A stretch of 64,000 bases of DNA, taken from assembly GCF_900109945.1 (NCBI RefSeq), contig NZ_FOBX01000009.1, forward strand, positions 310,001 to 374,000, given 5' to 3'. Numbering within the stretch: the stretch's first letter is position 1; every line of letters starts with the position of its first letter. The position numbers and the translations under genes are program-made. Below, in pieces: positions 33,936 through 43,130 of the stretch. The DNA comes from Bradyrhizobium sp. OK095. GTDB taxonomy: Bacteria; Pseudomonadota; Alphaproteobacteria; Rhizobiales; Xanthobacteraceae. The notes beneath the pieces were generated by a model. The model saw nothing but the letters and a program-made list of their open reading frames with translations. It had not been told where the DNA came from and did no database searches.

Positions 33936-34985
33936 CTAGATCTTCACTTCCTTGCTGAAGCGGGTGATCCATTCGCCGCGCATCGCCTGGAATTTTGTCC
34001 AATCGAGCAGCACGTTGTTGGCGACGAGATCGTCGACGCTCTTGGCGACGGTGAGGTTGGCGCCTGATAGCGCCACCTTGCCGTTGGTCGGCATCATCAC
34101 CCAGGGCGCGGCCTCGAGCCCTTTCTGCGTGTCGACCGACATCACCGTATCGAGATAGTCCAGTACCGCCTTCGGGTCCTGGTTGTTTTTCACGATCTGC
34201 GCGCTTGTGCGGATCACGACGGCGCCGGATTTCGGCTTGGCGAAGGCGATGTCGACGCCCTTGGCGGCGAGCAGTGCCACGTTGTTCCAGAAGTTGAAGG
34301 CGATATCGATCTCACCCTGCTGGAACAGCGCGGCCAGCGCGCCGGGCGAGGCCGCGATCGCGCCGACGTTCGGCAGCAGCTTCTTGATGGCTTCGAATGC
34401 CGGCTCGATATTGGTCTCGGAGCCGCCGTTGAGCTTTGCGATCTCGACCATGAAGGCGGTGCCGAGGCTCGAACCGAGCCCGGTGATGCCGACGCGCCCC
34501 TTATATTCCGGCTTCCACAGATCCTCCCACGAGGTCGGCGGCGTCGTGATCTTCTTCGGATTGTAGGCGATGCCGATCAACTGACAGGTGATGACAGGCG
34601 CGTAACCGTCGGGATGACGGAATGCGCTCGGAATGTCGGCGTAGGACTTCGACTGCTCGACGGGGAATTTTTCCAGGACGCCGCTTGCGATCGCCGGGAT
34701 CAGCGGGCCCTCGTCGAACAGCACCACGTCGAAGGGCGGGGCGTTGCGCGAGGCCTGGATCTTGCCGATCTGGTCGACGCCGAGCAGCGGCGTGAAGGTG
34801 ACCCCGCCGTCGCTCGTCTTCTTGAAGGCCGGTCCGACCACGGAGCGGAAGGCTTCGTCAAAGCTGCCGGGATAGGTCGTCGCCACGATCGAACTAGCGG
34901 CGCGCGATGATGTCGGCCATCCGAGGCTAGCCGCCGCAAGCGCGGCCGAACCTGAGGTGAGCAGCGATCTCCGGGATAGGCTCAT
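33936..34985 (-). CDS. ABC transporter substrate-binding protein (PotD-type)
   Basis: A 349-residue periplasmic protein with a twin-arginine-like signal (SLSRRSLLTSGSAALAAASL, cleavage near SRA). The mature lobe has VATTYPGSFDEAFRSVVGPAF, FDVVLFDEGP and ITCQLIGIAYNPKKI, as in bacterial extracellular solute-binding proteins family 1/13. The ATG at 34985 has AGGAG eight bases upstream, placed in the end of the ATPase gene. It captures the ligand outside and delivers it to the permeases. The ligand is not evident from sequence. Confidence 0.93.
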   Translation of the reverse strand: MSLSRRSLLTSGSAALAAASLGWPTSSRAASSIVATTYPGSFDEAFRSVVGPAFKKTSDGGVTFTPLLGVDQIGKIQASRNAPPFDVVLFDEGPLIPAIASGVLEKFPVEQSKSYADIPSAFRHPDGYAPVITCQLIGIAYNPKKITTPPTSWEDLWKPEYKGRVGITGLGSSLGTAFMVEIAKLNGGSETNIEPAFEAIKKLLPNVGAIAASPGALAALFQQGEIDIAFNFWNNVALLAAKGVDIAFAKPKSGAVVIRTSAQIVKNNQDPKAVLDYLDTVMSVDTQKGLEAAPWVMMPTNGKVALSGANLTVAKSVDDLVANNVLLDWTKFQAMRGEWITRFSKEVKI

Positions 34986-34986
34986 G

Positions 34987-36162
34987 TCAAACACTCCTTT
35001 GCTGATGTTTTGAAAAGTCGTCGACCGGCGTGCTGAAAATGCTGACGCGCGAGGTGTCGGAGATCGCGAGCCATGCGATTTCTCCCACCTGCGCCTTCGC
35101 GATGCCGGCGGCGCGGGCCTGACTGATCTTCACGGCCTCGCCGCTCGTGGTGACGCCCTCGGTGACGCTGACGGCGCCGAGCGGCACGGTGGCGCGGATC
35201 GTGACGGGAATTGCACCAGGGCGTTCGGCACCGAACGCGATGTTCTCCGGCCGCACCGAGATCGTGACCGGCGTGCCGCGCCGGCGCTGTGCGGAGCGGC
35301 CTAGGTCGATCTCGGGACCTGCATCCAGCAGCACGCGGTCCGCCTCGGTGACGGTGCCGCGCAGCAGATTGGTGTGGCCGATGAAGCTCGAGATGAACAG
35401 GCTCGCCGGGCGGTCGTAGAGCGCATCCGGGCTGTCGATCTGCTCGATGCGTCCCTTGTTGAGCACGACGATGCGGTCGGCCATCGACAATGCCTCCTCC
35501 TGGTCGTGCGTGACGATGATGGAGGTGACGCCGAAGGTCTTCAGCAGGCTCTTGATCTCGATCTGCATGTCGAGGCGCAGATTCTTGTCGAGCGCTGAGA
35601 ACGGTTCGTCGAGCAGCACGAGGCCCGGATCGATCGCGAGCGCACGCGCCAGCGCCACGCGCTGCTGCTGTCCGCCGGACAGCTCTCCCGGAAGCCGTCG
35701 CGCGAACGCCGCCATCTGGGCGAGGCCGAGCATCTGCTCGACCTTCGCGGTGACCTCGGGCTTCGCAGTCTTGCGTGCCCGTAGTCCGTAGGCGACGTTC
35801 TCGAACACGGTGAGATGCGGAAACAGAGCGTAGTTCTGAAACACCATGCCGATGCGGCGGCGATTGGCCGGGATGTGCTCGACCCGCGCGCCGTCGAAGC
35901 GGACTTCGCCTTTGGACGGGCGCAGGAAGCCGGCAATGATCTGGAGCATCGTGGTCTTGCCGCAGCCGGACGGACCGAGCAGCGCGATCAGCTCGCCGGC
36001 TGCAACAGTGAGATTGATCTCGTCCAGCGCGACCGTCGCGCCGAAGGCGTGGCCGATGCCGTTGAGATCCAGCGAATGTCCGCGCACGTCACTCAACGCC
36101 AGCTCCATCGTTCGCGTTGTCCTGCGCGAGGGAGTTAGCAATCGTCGTGCCAGCAAGGTCAT
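34987..36162 (-). CDS. ABC transporter ATP-binding protein (PotA-type)
   Basis: A 391-residue ATPase, with Walker A GPSGCGKTT, Q-loop VFQNYALFPHLTV, signature LSGGQQQRVALARAL, Walker B LVLLDEPFSALD and switch His in IIVTHDQEEAL. A C-terminal TOBE domain follows (VSIFS near the end), as in PotA/FbpC. A second ATG at 36108 is an alternative start. It is the first gene of the operon, divergent from the GntR regulator, with operator-like palindromes between them. Confidence 0.95.
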   Translation of the reverse strand: MTLLARRLLTPSRRTTRTMELALSDVRGHSLDLNGIGHAFGATVALDEINLTVAAGELIALLGPSGCGKTTMLQIIAGFLRPSKGEVRFDGARVEHIPANRRRIGMVFQNYALFPHLTVFENVAYGLRARKTAKPEVTAKVEQMLGLAQMAAFARRLPGELSGGQQQRVALARALAIDPGLVLLDEPFSALDKNLRLDMQIEIKSLLKTFGVTSIIVTHDQEEALSMADRIVVLNKGRIEQIDSPDALYDRPASLFISSFIGHTNLLRGTVTEADRVLLDAGPEIDLGRSAQRRRGTPVTISVRPENIAFGAERPGAIPVTIRATVPLGAVSVTEGVTTSGEAVKISQARAAGIAKAQVGEIAWLAISDTSRVSIFSTPVDDFSKHQQRSV

Positions 36163-36307
36163 CGCGCTAAGCCCTTGCTAATACTTAACTAGTTTTTAGG
36201 CGCCAAAAATTGGCGCCAATTTATTGTCTATATTGTAAACAGTTGGTGTTCTGGTTTGTATAAAAAATGGGCTGCGGCAACGTTGCAGAATCCTGTAAAA
36301 ACGATGC
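36163..36307. promoter_or_regulatory. Divergent promoter/operator region of the importer operon
   Basis: A perfect inverted repeat GGCGCCAA-AAA-TTGGCGCC (36199-36217) stands in an AT-rich divergent region. A second short palindrome GCAACGTTGC lies at 36277-36286. They are the best candidates for binding by the adjacent GntR-family regulator. A TTGTATAAAA-type -10 region occurs near 36256-36266 for the regulator gene. Confidence 0.7.
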
Positions 36308-37078
36308 ATGAAGCGAAGCCGCCCCCTCAAGCGCAAGCTAAAGCGTTCCGAGCCGAAACGTCCCGAGCCGGATGCCGTCGATCCGCGCAGCATCGACGAT
36401 GATCCGGTGGTTCAGGGCATTTTGACCGCGATCAGCCAGAAGCGCCTCAAGCCCGGCGCCAAGCTCGGTGAGGACAAGCTCGCCGCGGCGTTCGGCACCA
36501 CACGGATTCATATCCGCCAGGCGCTCGCGCATCTCGCCGCGCGCAAGGTGGTGATGCAGATCCCCAACCGCGGCGCCTTCGTGTACCGGCCGAGCTGGGA
36601 GGAAGCCCTGGACATCTTTGCCGCGCGCCGCCTCATAGAGACGGCCACCGTCGCCGCGGCGATCGACCGGCTCGACAAGGCAGGCAGGGCCGAGCTGAAA
36701 GCGCATATGGAGCTCGAGGCACGCCACGATCGCAACGACCGCTGGGCCTCGCTGTCGCTCACGGCGGACTTCCACATCCTGGTCGCCAAGCTCGCCGGCA
36801 ACCAGGTGCTGCTCGACATGTCGCGCGAGTTGATGCTGCGGACCTCGCTGGCGATCGCGACGTTCGAGCAGCCGGGCGAACCGGACTGCTCGCCGGACGC
36901 GCACCCCGACATCGGGGCGTTGATCCTGGCGCGCGACAAGGCCGGCGCAGTCCATGCCATGCGTCATCACATCGAGGAGATGGAGCAGCGGATCAGGCCG
37001 ACTGAAGGCGAGGACGAGGTCGACGAGCTCACCGCGATCTTCCAGGAGATCGGTGCGCGTGCGCGGGCGGGCGGATAA
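36308..37078 (+). CDS. GntR family transcriptional regulator (FCD-type)
   Basis: A 256-residue DNA-binding regulator. After a basic N-terminal tail it has the winged helix-turn-helix (PVVQGILTAISQKRLKPGAKLGEDKLAAAFGT in parts, with TTRIHIRQALAHLAARKVV) and a FadR-type FCD ligand domain, with a potential metal site His/Asp in FHILVAKLAGN and MRHHIEEME. It probably represses the divergent importer operon by binding the 36199-36217 palindrome, and its own operon with the next gene. It is followed one base later by the racemase-fold gene. Confidence 0.92.
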   Translation: MKRSRPLKRKLKRSEPKRPEPDAVDPRSIDDDPVVQGILTAISQKRLKPGAKLGEDKLAAAFGTTRIHIRQALAHLAARKVVMQIPNRGAFVYRPSWEEALDIFAARRLIETATVAAAIDRLDKAGRAELKAHMELEARHDRNDRWASLSLTADFHILVAKLAGNQVLLDMSRELMLRTSLAIATFEQPGEPDCSPDAHPDIGALILARDKAGAVHAMRHHIEEMEQRIRPTEGEDEVDELTAIFQEIGARARAGG

Positions 37079-37079
37079 T

Positions 37080-37748
37080 ATGGCCGGCCGCCGTATCCTC
37101 CTGATCAATCCGAATAGTAATGAGGCGACGACCGCGATGATGGTCGCTATCGCGAAGTCTGCGGCCGGCGCTGGCCTCGACGTCGTGGGCGCAACGGCAA
37201 CGCGGGCGCCCCAGATGATCGTGTCGGCGGAGGCGCTCGATGCGGCTGCGCGCGAGGTCGAGGAGATTGCGCTCGCGCGCTGCGGCGAATGCGACGGCAT
37301 CATCGTCTCGGCGTTCGGCGATCCCGGCCTCGCCGGGATCAAGACAACGCTGAATTTGCCGGCGGTCGGCATCGGCGAATCCGCGATGCGTGAGGCTGCA
37401 GAGAACGGCCGCCGCTTCGGCGTGGCAACCACGACCCCGCTGTTGGAAGCGAAGATTGACGCACTGCCGGAAGCATTGGGATTGCGATCGCATTACACCG
37501 GTACGCGCTTCGCCGATGGTGATCCCACGGCGCTGATGCGCGATCCGGCACGGCTGCGCTCAGCGCTCGCGGGGGCGGTCGAGGCCTGCATCGCGCATGA
37601 CGGAGCCGAGGCCGTGATCATCGGCGGCGGGCCACTGGGCGAGGCTGCGCGTGAACTGCAGCCGATGTTCACCGTTCCGATTATCGCGCCGATCCCGTCT
37701 GCCGTGGCGCGGATTATTCGCCTCATCGCGGCGCGCGCTGGCAATTGA
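37080..37748 (+). CDS. Asp/Glu racemase-fold protein lacking the catalytic cysteines
   Basis: A 222-residue protein of the Asp/Glu/hydantoin racemase superfamily: LINPNSNEATTAMM at the start, and SAFGDPGL (residues 77-84) where hydantoin and allantoin racemases read CFGDPGL. The second site reads IIGGGPLGE (about 180-188) instead of a GC-containing motif, so both catalytic Cys positions are Ala and Gly. A two-base mechanism through Cys is therefore not possible here. It is co-transcribed with the GntR gene, and the importer and PuuE-like enzyme lie opposite. It may be a non-racemising ligand-binding or hydrolytic relative. Confidence 0.85.
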   Translation: MAGRRILLINPNSNEATTAMMVAIAKSAAGAGLDVVGATATRAPQMIVSAEALDAAAREVEEIALARCGECDGIIVSAFGDPGLAGIKTTLNLPAVGIGESAMREAAENGRRFGVATTTPLLEAKIDALPEALGLRSHYTGTRFADGDPTALMRDPARLRSALAGAVEACIAHDGAEAVIIGGGPLGEAARELQPMFTVPIIAPIPSAVARIIRLIAARAGN

Positions 37749-37874
37749 TATTCCGGCCTGCGGGACCGGTCATGGCGACCGGCTTTCCCGCCCTTGACGA
37801 CTACGGCTAAAGTGAAGAAGCAGGATGATCGAACCTGCCGACCCGCGCGTTGTTGCGCGGCATGGAGACGCCGC

Positions 37875-40800
37875 ATGTCGTTCAAGAAGCTCCTGATCGC
37901 CAACCGGGGCGAGATCGCCATCCGCATCGCACGCGCGGCGGCCGATGCCGGCATCGCAACGGTTGCGATCCATCCGGCGGACGACGCGCTGTCGCTGCAT
38001 GTGCGCGTCGCCGATGATGCGGTCGAAATTCCCGGCCGCGGCGCGCGGGCCTATCTCGATATCGAGGCCGTGGTGAAGGCGGCGAAGGCGGCCGACTGCG
38101 ATGCCGTGCATCCCGGCTACGGCTTTCTCAGCGAGAATGCGGCGTTCGCAAAAGCCTGCGCCGACGCAGGCATCATTTTCGTCGGGCCGAAGGTGACGGC
38201 GCTCGAACTGTTCGGCGACAAGGTCGCGGCACGGCAACTGGCAAAGCGCTGCGGCGTGCCGATCATCGCCGGCACCAGCGGGCCGTCGAGCCTCGAGGAG
38301 ATCACGGCGTTCTTTATCTCGCTCGGCAACAATGCGGCGGTCGTGATCAAGGCGATGGCCGGCGGCGGCGGTCGCGGCATGCGGGTCGTCGAGAAGGCTG
38401 CCGATCTCGCGGAAGCCTATGCGCGCTGCCAGTCCGAGGCCAAGGCGGCGTTCGGCTTCGACGGCGTCTATGCCGAGCGGCTGATCCGGCAGGCGCGCCA
38501 CATCGAGGTGCAGATCATCGGCGACAAGCACGGCGCCATCTCTCATCTCTGGGAGCGCGAATGCACCATCCAGCGCCGGCATCAGAAGCTGGTCGAGGTG
38601 GCGCCGAGCCCGTCGCTCAGCGAGGCCCTGCGCGGCCGCATCATCGAGGCGGCGAAGCAACTCGCCACGGCCGCTGCTTACGACAATCTCGGCACCTTCG
38701 AGTTCCTGGTCGACGGCAGCGCCGACGACAGTTTTGCTTTCATCGAGGCCAATCCGCGGCTCCAGGTCGAACACACCGTCACCGAGGAAGTCCTTGGCCT
38801 CGACCTCGTCCGCGCCCAGCTCGCGGTCGCCGCGGGGCACTCGCTGGCCTCGCTCGGCTTGACGCAAGGATCGATCCCGAAGCCGCGCGGCTATGCCATG
38901 CAGTTGCGCGTCAACATGGAGACACTGGACGAAACCGGCGCGACGCATCCGACCGGCGGCGTGCTCGCATTGTTCGAGCCGCCGTCGGGGCCGGGCGTGC
39001 GTGTCGATAGTTTTGGCTATGCCGGCTACAAGACCAGCGCCGCTTTCGACTCGCTTCTCGCAAAGGTCATCGTGCATACGCCCGGTGATGCCTGGCATGA
39101 CGTGGTTGCAAAAGCCTCGCGCGCGTTGCGCGAATTCCGGATCGATGGCGTCGTCACCAACATCGCCTTCCTCCAGGCGGTGCTCGCCCATCCCGATTTC
39201 AGGACCAACCGCATCGCGACCGACTTCATCGATCGCAACATCGGCAAGCTGGTCGAGGCGGCAGATGGCGCGGCCAAGCCGCTCTATTTTGCGGCGACCG
39301 AGCGAAGCGGCGGTCACAGCACCGAGGCGCACGTCGCGCAGATCGTGCCCGAAGGCGCGGTGATGGTCGCGGCGCCCCTGCAGGGCACCATCGTCACCAT
39401 TCAGGTCAAAGAAGGCGAGATCGTGCGCCCGGGCCAGCAGCTCGCCGTGATCGAGTCCATGAAGATGGAGCATCTTGTCATGGCCGAGCAGGGCGGCCGC
39501 GTGATGAAACCCGTCGCCAGCGATGGCGTCACGCTGATGCATGGCGATCCCATCATGTATCTTGAGCCGCTCGACGTTGCGGCCGACGCGTCGGCCGCGG
39601 AAGCCGACATCGATCTCGACCACATCCGCCCCGATCTCGCCGAGCTGATCGCGCGCCAGGCCAATACTCTGGACCGGAACCGGCCGGCCTCGGTCGAACG
39701 CCGCCGCAACACCAATCAGCGCACCGCGCGCGAGAACGTCGCGCAATTGGTCGACGAAGGCTCGTTCATGGAATATGGCAGCCTCGCGATCGCCGCGCAG
39801 CGCCGCCGGCGCAAGGTCGACGATCTCATCAAGAACACGCCGGCCGACGGCCTCGTCATGGGCGTTGCCACCGTCAACGCGGAGAAGTTCGGGCCCGAGA
39901 GCGGCCGCTGCATCGTCGTGGCCTATGACTACACCGTGCTCGCGGGCACGCAGGGCCATATGAACCACAAGAAGATCGATCGCATGCTGACGCTTGCGGA
40001 AGACTGGCGCGTGCCGCTGGTGTTTTATGCCGAGGGCGGCGGCGGCCGGCCCGGCGACACCGACCGGCTCGGCATGACCGGCCTCGACGGCCCGTCCTTC
40101 GTGCAGTTCGCAAGGCTCTCCGGCCTCGTGCCTGTGATCGGTGTCGTCTCCGGCTATTGCTTTGCCGGCAATGCCGCAATGCTCGGCTGCTGCGACGTCA
40201 TCATCGCGACCAAGAACGCCTCGATCGGCATGGGTGGCCCCGCCATGATCGAAGGCGGCGGGCTTGGCGTCTATCACCCGGCCGAGGTCGGCCCCGTTAC
40301 GTTCCAGTCGCCAAATGGCGTCATCGACATCCTGGTCGAGGACGAGGAGGAAGCCACATCCGCCGCGCAAAAATATCTGTCCTATTTCCAGGGCGCGGTG
40401 AAGGATTGGGAAGCCGCCGACCAGCGCCTGCTTCGCCGTGCCATCCCCGAGAACCGCCTGCGTGTCTACGACATCCGCTCCGTGATTGATCTCGTCGCGG
40501 ACAAGGATTCTGTACTGGAGCTGCGCCGCGACTACGGCGTCGGCATGATCACTGCTCTGATCCGCATCGAAGGCAAGCCGCTCGGGCTGATCGCCAACAA
40601 TCCGCGCCATCTTGGCGGCGCGATCGACGCGGACGCCGGCGACAAGGCCGCGCGGTTCCTCCAGCTCTGCGACGCCTTCGATCTACCGATCGTCTCGCTC
40701 TGCGACACACCGGGCTTCATGGTCGGCCCCGAAGCCGAGAAGACCGCGATCGTGCGCCACGTCTCGCGCATGTTCGTGACAGGCGCGAGCATCACCGTAC

Positions 40801-41180
40801 CCTTGTTCGGCATCGTGCTGCGCAAGGGTTATGGGCTGGGCGCGCAGTCAATGATCGGCGGCGGCTTTCACGCCTCGTTCTTCACCGCGGCCTGGCCGAC
40901 CGGCGAGTTCGGCGGCATGGGGCTCGAAGGCTATGTCCGCCTCGGCTTCCGCAAGGAGATGGAGGCGATCGCCGACCCCGAGGAGCGCGAGACCTATTAC
41001 CGCAACAAGGTCGCCGAGCTCTACGCCAACGGCAAGGCGGTCTCGATCGCCTCGGTATTCGAGATCGACAACGTCATCGACCCCGCCGAGACGCGGCGCT
41101 GGATCATGGCGGGTCTGCGCTCGGTGCCGAAGCCGCCGGCGCGGACGGAGAAGAAGCGGCCGTGCATCGATACGTGGTGA
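37875..41180 (+). CDS. Single-chain acyl-CoA carboxylase (biotin carboxylase-BCCP-carboxyltransferase fusion)
   Basis: A 1101-residue multidomain enzyme. Residues 1-450 are a biotin carboxylase (KLLIANRGEIAIRIAR, MAGGGGRGMRVV, ECTIQRRHQKLVE, EANPRLQVEH). The biotinyl domain has ESMKMEH with biotin-accepting Lys530. A carboxyltransferase follows to the end (RTARENVAQLVDEGSFMEYG, SGYCFAGNAAMLG, GGAIDADAGDKAARF, and RKGYGLGAQ). The fusion order resembles the single-chain long-chain acyl-CoA carboxylases described from mycobacteria and Rhodopseudomonas. It carboxylates a CoA ester using ATP and bicarbonate; the acyl length is unknown. The adjacent activator gene may control it. Confidence 0.93.
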   Translation: MSFKKLLIANRGEIAIRIARAAADAGIATVAIHPADDALSLHVRVADDAVEIPGRGARAYLDIEAVVKAAKAADCDAVHPGYGFLSENAAFAKACADAGIIFVGPKVTALELFGDKVAARQLAKRCGVPIIAGTSGPSSLEEITAFFISLGNNAAVVIKAMAGGGGRGMRVVEKAADLAEAYARCQSEAKAAFGFDGVYAERLIRQARHIEVQIIGDKHGAISHLWERECTIQRRHQKLVEVAPSPSLSEALRGRIIEAAKQLATAAAYDNLGTFEFLVDGSADDSFAFIEANPRLQVEHTVTEEVLGLDLVRAQLAVAAGHSLASLGLTQGSIPKPRGYAMQLRVNMETLDETGATHPTGGVLALFEPPSGPGVRVDSFGYAGYKTSAAFDSLLAKVIVHTPGDAWHDVVAKASRALREFRIDGVVTNIAFLQAVLAHPDFRTNRIATDFIDRNIGKLVEAADGAAKPLYFAATERSGGHSTEAHVAQIVPEGAVMVAAPLQGTIVTIQVKEGEIVRPGQQLAVIESMKMEHLVMAEQGGRVMKPVASDGVTLMHGDPIMYLEPLDVAADASAAEADIDLDHIRPDLAELIARQANTLDRNRPASVERRRNTNQRTARENVAQLVDEGSFMEYGSLAIAAQRRRRKVDDLIKNTPADGLVMGVATVNAEKFGPESGRCIVVAYDYTVLAGTQGHMNHKKIDRMLTLAEDWRVPLVFYAEGGGGRPGDTDRLGMTGLDGPSFVQFARLSGLVPVIGVVSGYCFAGNAAMLGCCDVIIATKNASIGMGGPAMIEGGGLGVYHPAEVGPVTFQSPNGVIDILVEDEEEATSAAQKYLSYFQGAVKDWEAADQRLLRRAIPENRLRVYDIRSVIDLVADKDSVLELRRDYGVGMITALIRIEGKPLGLIANNPRHLGGAIDADAGDKAARFLQLCDAFDLPIVSLCDTPGFMVGPEAEKTAIVRHVSRMFVTGASITVPLFGIVLRKGYGLGAQSMIGGGFHASFFTAAWPTGEFGGMGLEGYVRLGFRKEMEAIADPEERETYYRNKVAELYANGKAVSIASVFEIDNVIDPAETRRWIMAGLRSVPKPPARTEKKRPCIDTW

Positions 41181-41274
41181 GCGCAGTGCAGCAAGCCTGC
41201 GTCCCGGTTCCCGATTGACATCCTCGCCTGTGGTGCCAGACTTTGCACAATAATACAGGGTGGAGACGTCCGCG

Positions 41275-43122
41275 ATGGCCAGCCTTTCGGCCTCGAACCA
41301 TGTCGCCCGTGTCTTGTCCGTCGCCAATCAATTGGCCGACGTCGACGCCTCTTCGCGCATCGCCAATTCCTGGCGGCGCTGCCTGATCGGCCACAAGCTC
41401 GATCCCGCCCGTCAGGGCCCGCCGCAGACGCTGACCGAAGCCGAAGTGCGGCATGTTGCCGAGCCGATGGAGGAGACGATCCGGCTCGCAATGCCCGAGC
41501 TCGACGGTCTCGCCCGCGTGCTGCGTGACGCCGGCTATTGCGTCAACCTTGCAGACACGAACGCGACCATGCTGTTCAGCCGCCTGCCGGCCGAAGCCGA
41601 CGCAAAAATGTTCATGGACTGGAAGATCTACACCGGCTCGAACTTCGCCGAGACGTTTGAGGGCACCAACGGGCTCGGCACTGCGCTGGCCGAGCAAAAA
41701 CCGATCCTGGTGCATCGTGACGAACATTTTCGCGCGCAATGGCACATGTTCTCCTGCGCCGTGGCGCCGCTGTTCGACCATGCCGGGCGGCTCGCCGGTG
41801 CGGTCAACATCACCTCCTGCCGCGGGGATCTGGAGCGCGGAGCGCATCAGCTCGCGCTCGCCGTGACGATGGAAGCGACGCGGCGGATGGAGGGTGCGAT
41901 CTTCCGCGGCCACTTCCGCGACGCCTGGATCGCGACCGTGCCGGGCGATGGCGGCAGCGGTTTGCTCGCCTATGACGACGACCGCCGCATCGTCGGCGCC
42001 TGCCGCTCGGCGCGCGCGCTGCTCGGCCTCACCGACGGGCTGATTGCGTCCGGCATCGACCTGTCGCGCTATATCGAGATCGACCATTCACGTCATGCCG
42101 ACGAGATAGTCGAGCTGCGCCGCACCGATGGCCGTTCGTTGGGCCGGGGCCATGTCGCTCCGCCGCTGCGCGCAAAATCCTTCGCGCTCCGCCGTGACGC
42201 ACCCGTCGATCGCTTCGATGCGCTGTGCAAGCTCGCGGGCCAAGATCCCGGGCTAGTCAAAAGCGTGAAGCGGCTGAGGAGCATCGGCGATCACAATCTG
42301 CCGGTGCTGCTGCATGGCGAGACCGGCGTCGGCAAGGACGTGTTCGCGCGCGCCATTCATGCCGCCAGCAACCGCGCGCTCAAAAATTATGTCGCGCTGA
42401 ACTGCGCTGCGATGCCGGAGAGCCTGATCGACGCCGAGCTGTTCGGCTACGAGGCCGGCGCCTTCACCGGCGCCCGGCGCGACGGCTCCAAGGGCCTGAT
42501 CGCGCAGGCCGATGGCGGCACGCTGTTTCTCGACGAGATCGGCGACATGCCGATCGCGCTCCAGACGCGCCTCTTGCGCGTGCTGGAGAACCGCGAAGTC
42601 TGGCCGCTCGGCGCGTTGAAACCCGTGCCGGTCGACATTCGCCTGATCAGCGCCACTCATCGCGACCTCGGCCGCATGGCGGAAGAGGGCACCTTCCGCA
42701 CTGATCTCTATTTCCGCCTGCGCGGCATGGAAGTGCGTTTGCCAGCGTTGCGCGATCGCGCGGACCGGGATGACGTCATCCGCCAGATCGCGAGCGAAGA
42801 GGCGCCGAATTGCCGCTTGTCGGAGGAGGCGTGGTCGCTGCTCTCGGCTTATCCCTACCCCGGCAACATGCGCCAGCTCCGCCACGTGCTGCGGCTCGCC
42901 GGCTGCACGGCGGAGGATGGCGTCATTACGGATGCCGATCTCGATTTGCCGCCGTTCGGCGGAAGGGCGGAGCCGGATCTCGAAGCGGCCGAGCGTGCGA
43001 CGATCGTCGAGGCGTTGCGCAAGCATGGCGGCAACGTCACGGAAGCAGCACGTGCGCTGAAGCTGAGCCGCGCGACGCTGTATCGGAAGATCAAGCAGTT
43101 GAAGGTCGAGACGGCACAGTAG
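41275..43122 (+). CDS. Sigma54-dependent transcriptional activator (AcoR-like)
   Basis: A 615-residue enhancer-binding protein. An N-terminal GAF-like sensory part (NFAETFEGTNGLGTALAEQ, HEHF-type AQWHMFSCAVAPLFD) precedes a PAS-like segment, the AAA+ domain with Walker A GETGVGKD (about 347) and the sigma54-contact loop GAFTGAR (about 394), Walker B TLFLDEIGDM, and a Fis-type C-terminal helix-turn-helix (HGGNVTEAARALKLSRATLYRKI). It resembles AcoR-type regulators of acetoin or other catabolic operons. The start ATG at 41275 has a GGAG upstream; a GTG at 41260 is an alternative. It lies 94 bases after the carboxylase gene. Confidence 0.94.
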   Translation: MASLSASNHVARVLSVANQLADVDASSRIANSWRRCLIGHKLDPARQGPPQTLTEAEVRHVAEPMEETIRLAMPELDGLARVLRDAGYCVNLADTNATMLFSRLPAEADAKMFMDWKIYTGSNFAETFEGTNGLGTALAEQKPILVHRDEHFRAQWHMFSCAVAPLFDHAGRLAGAVNITSCRGDLERGAHQLALAVTMEATRRMEGAIFRGHFRDAWIATVPGDGGSGLLAYDDDRRIVGACRSARALLGLTDGLIASGIDLSRYIEIDHSRHADEIVELRRTDGRSLGRGHVAPPLRAKSFALRRDAPVDRFDALCKLAGQDPGLVKSVKRLRSIGDHNLPVLLHGETGVGKDVFARAIHAASNRALKNYVALNCAAMPESLIDAELFGYEAGAFTGARRDGSKGLIAQADGGTLFLDEIGDMPIALQTRLLRVLENREVWPLGALKPVPVDIRLISATHRDLGRMAEEGTFRTDLYFRLRGMEVRLPALRDRADRDDVIRQIASEEAPNCRLSEEAWSLLSAYPYPGNMRQLRHVLRLAGCTAEDGVITDADLDLPPFGGRAEPDLEAAERATIVEALRKHGGNVTEAARALKLSRATLYRKIKQLKVETAQ

Positions 43123-43130
43123 CTCGGTCT

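Noticed and set aside
37770..40610. A 946-codon open frame on the minus strand
   Set aside because: It is antisense to the single-chain carboxylase, whose domains are unmistakable. The long open frame is a product of high GC and third-base bias.
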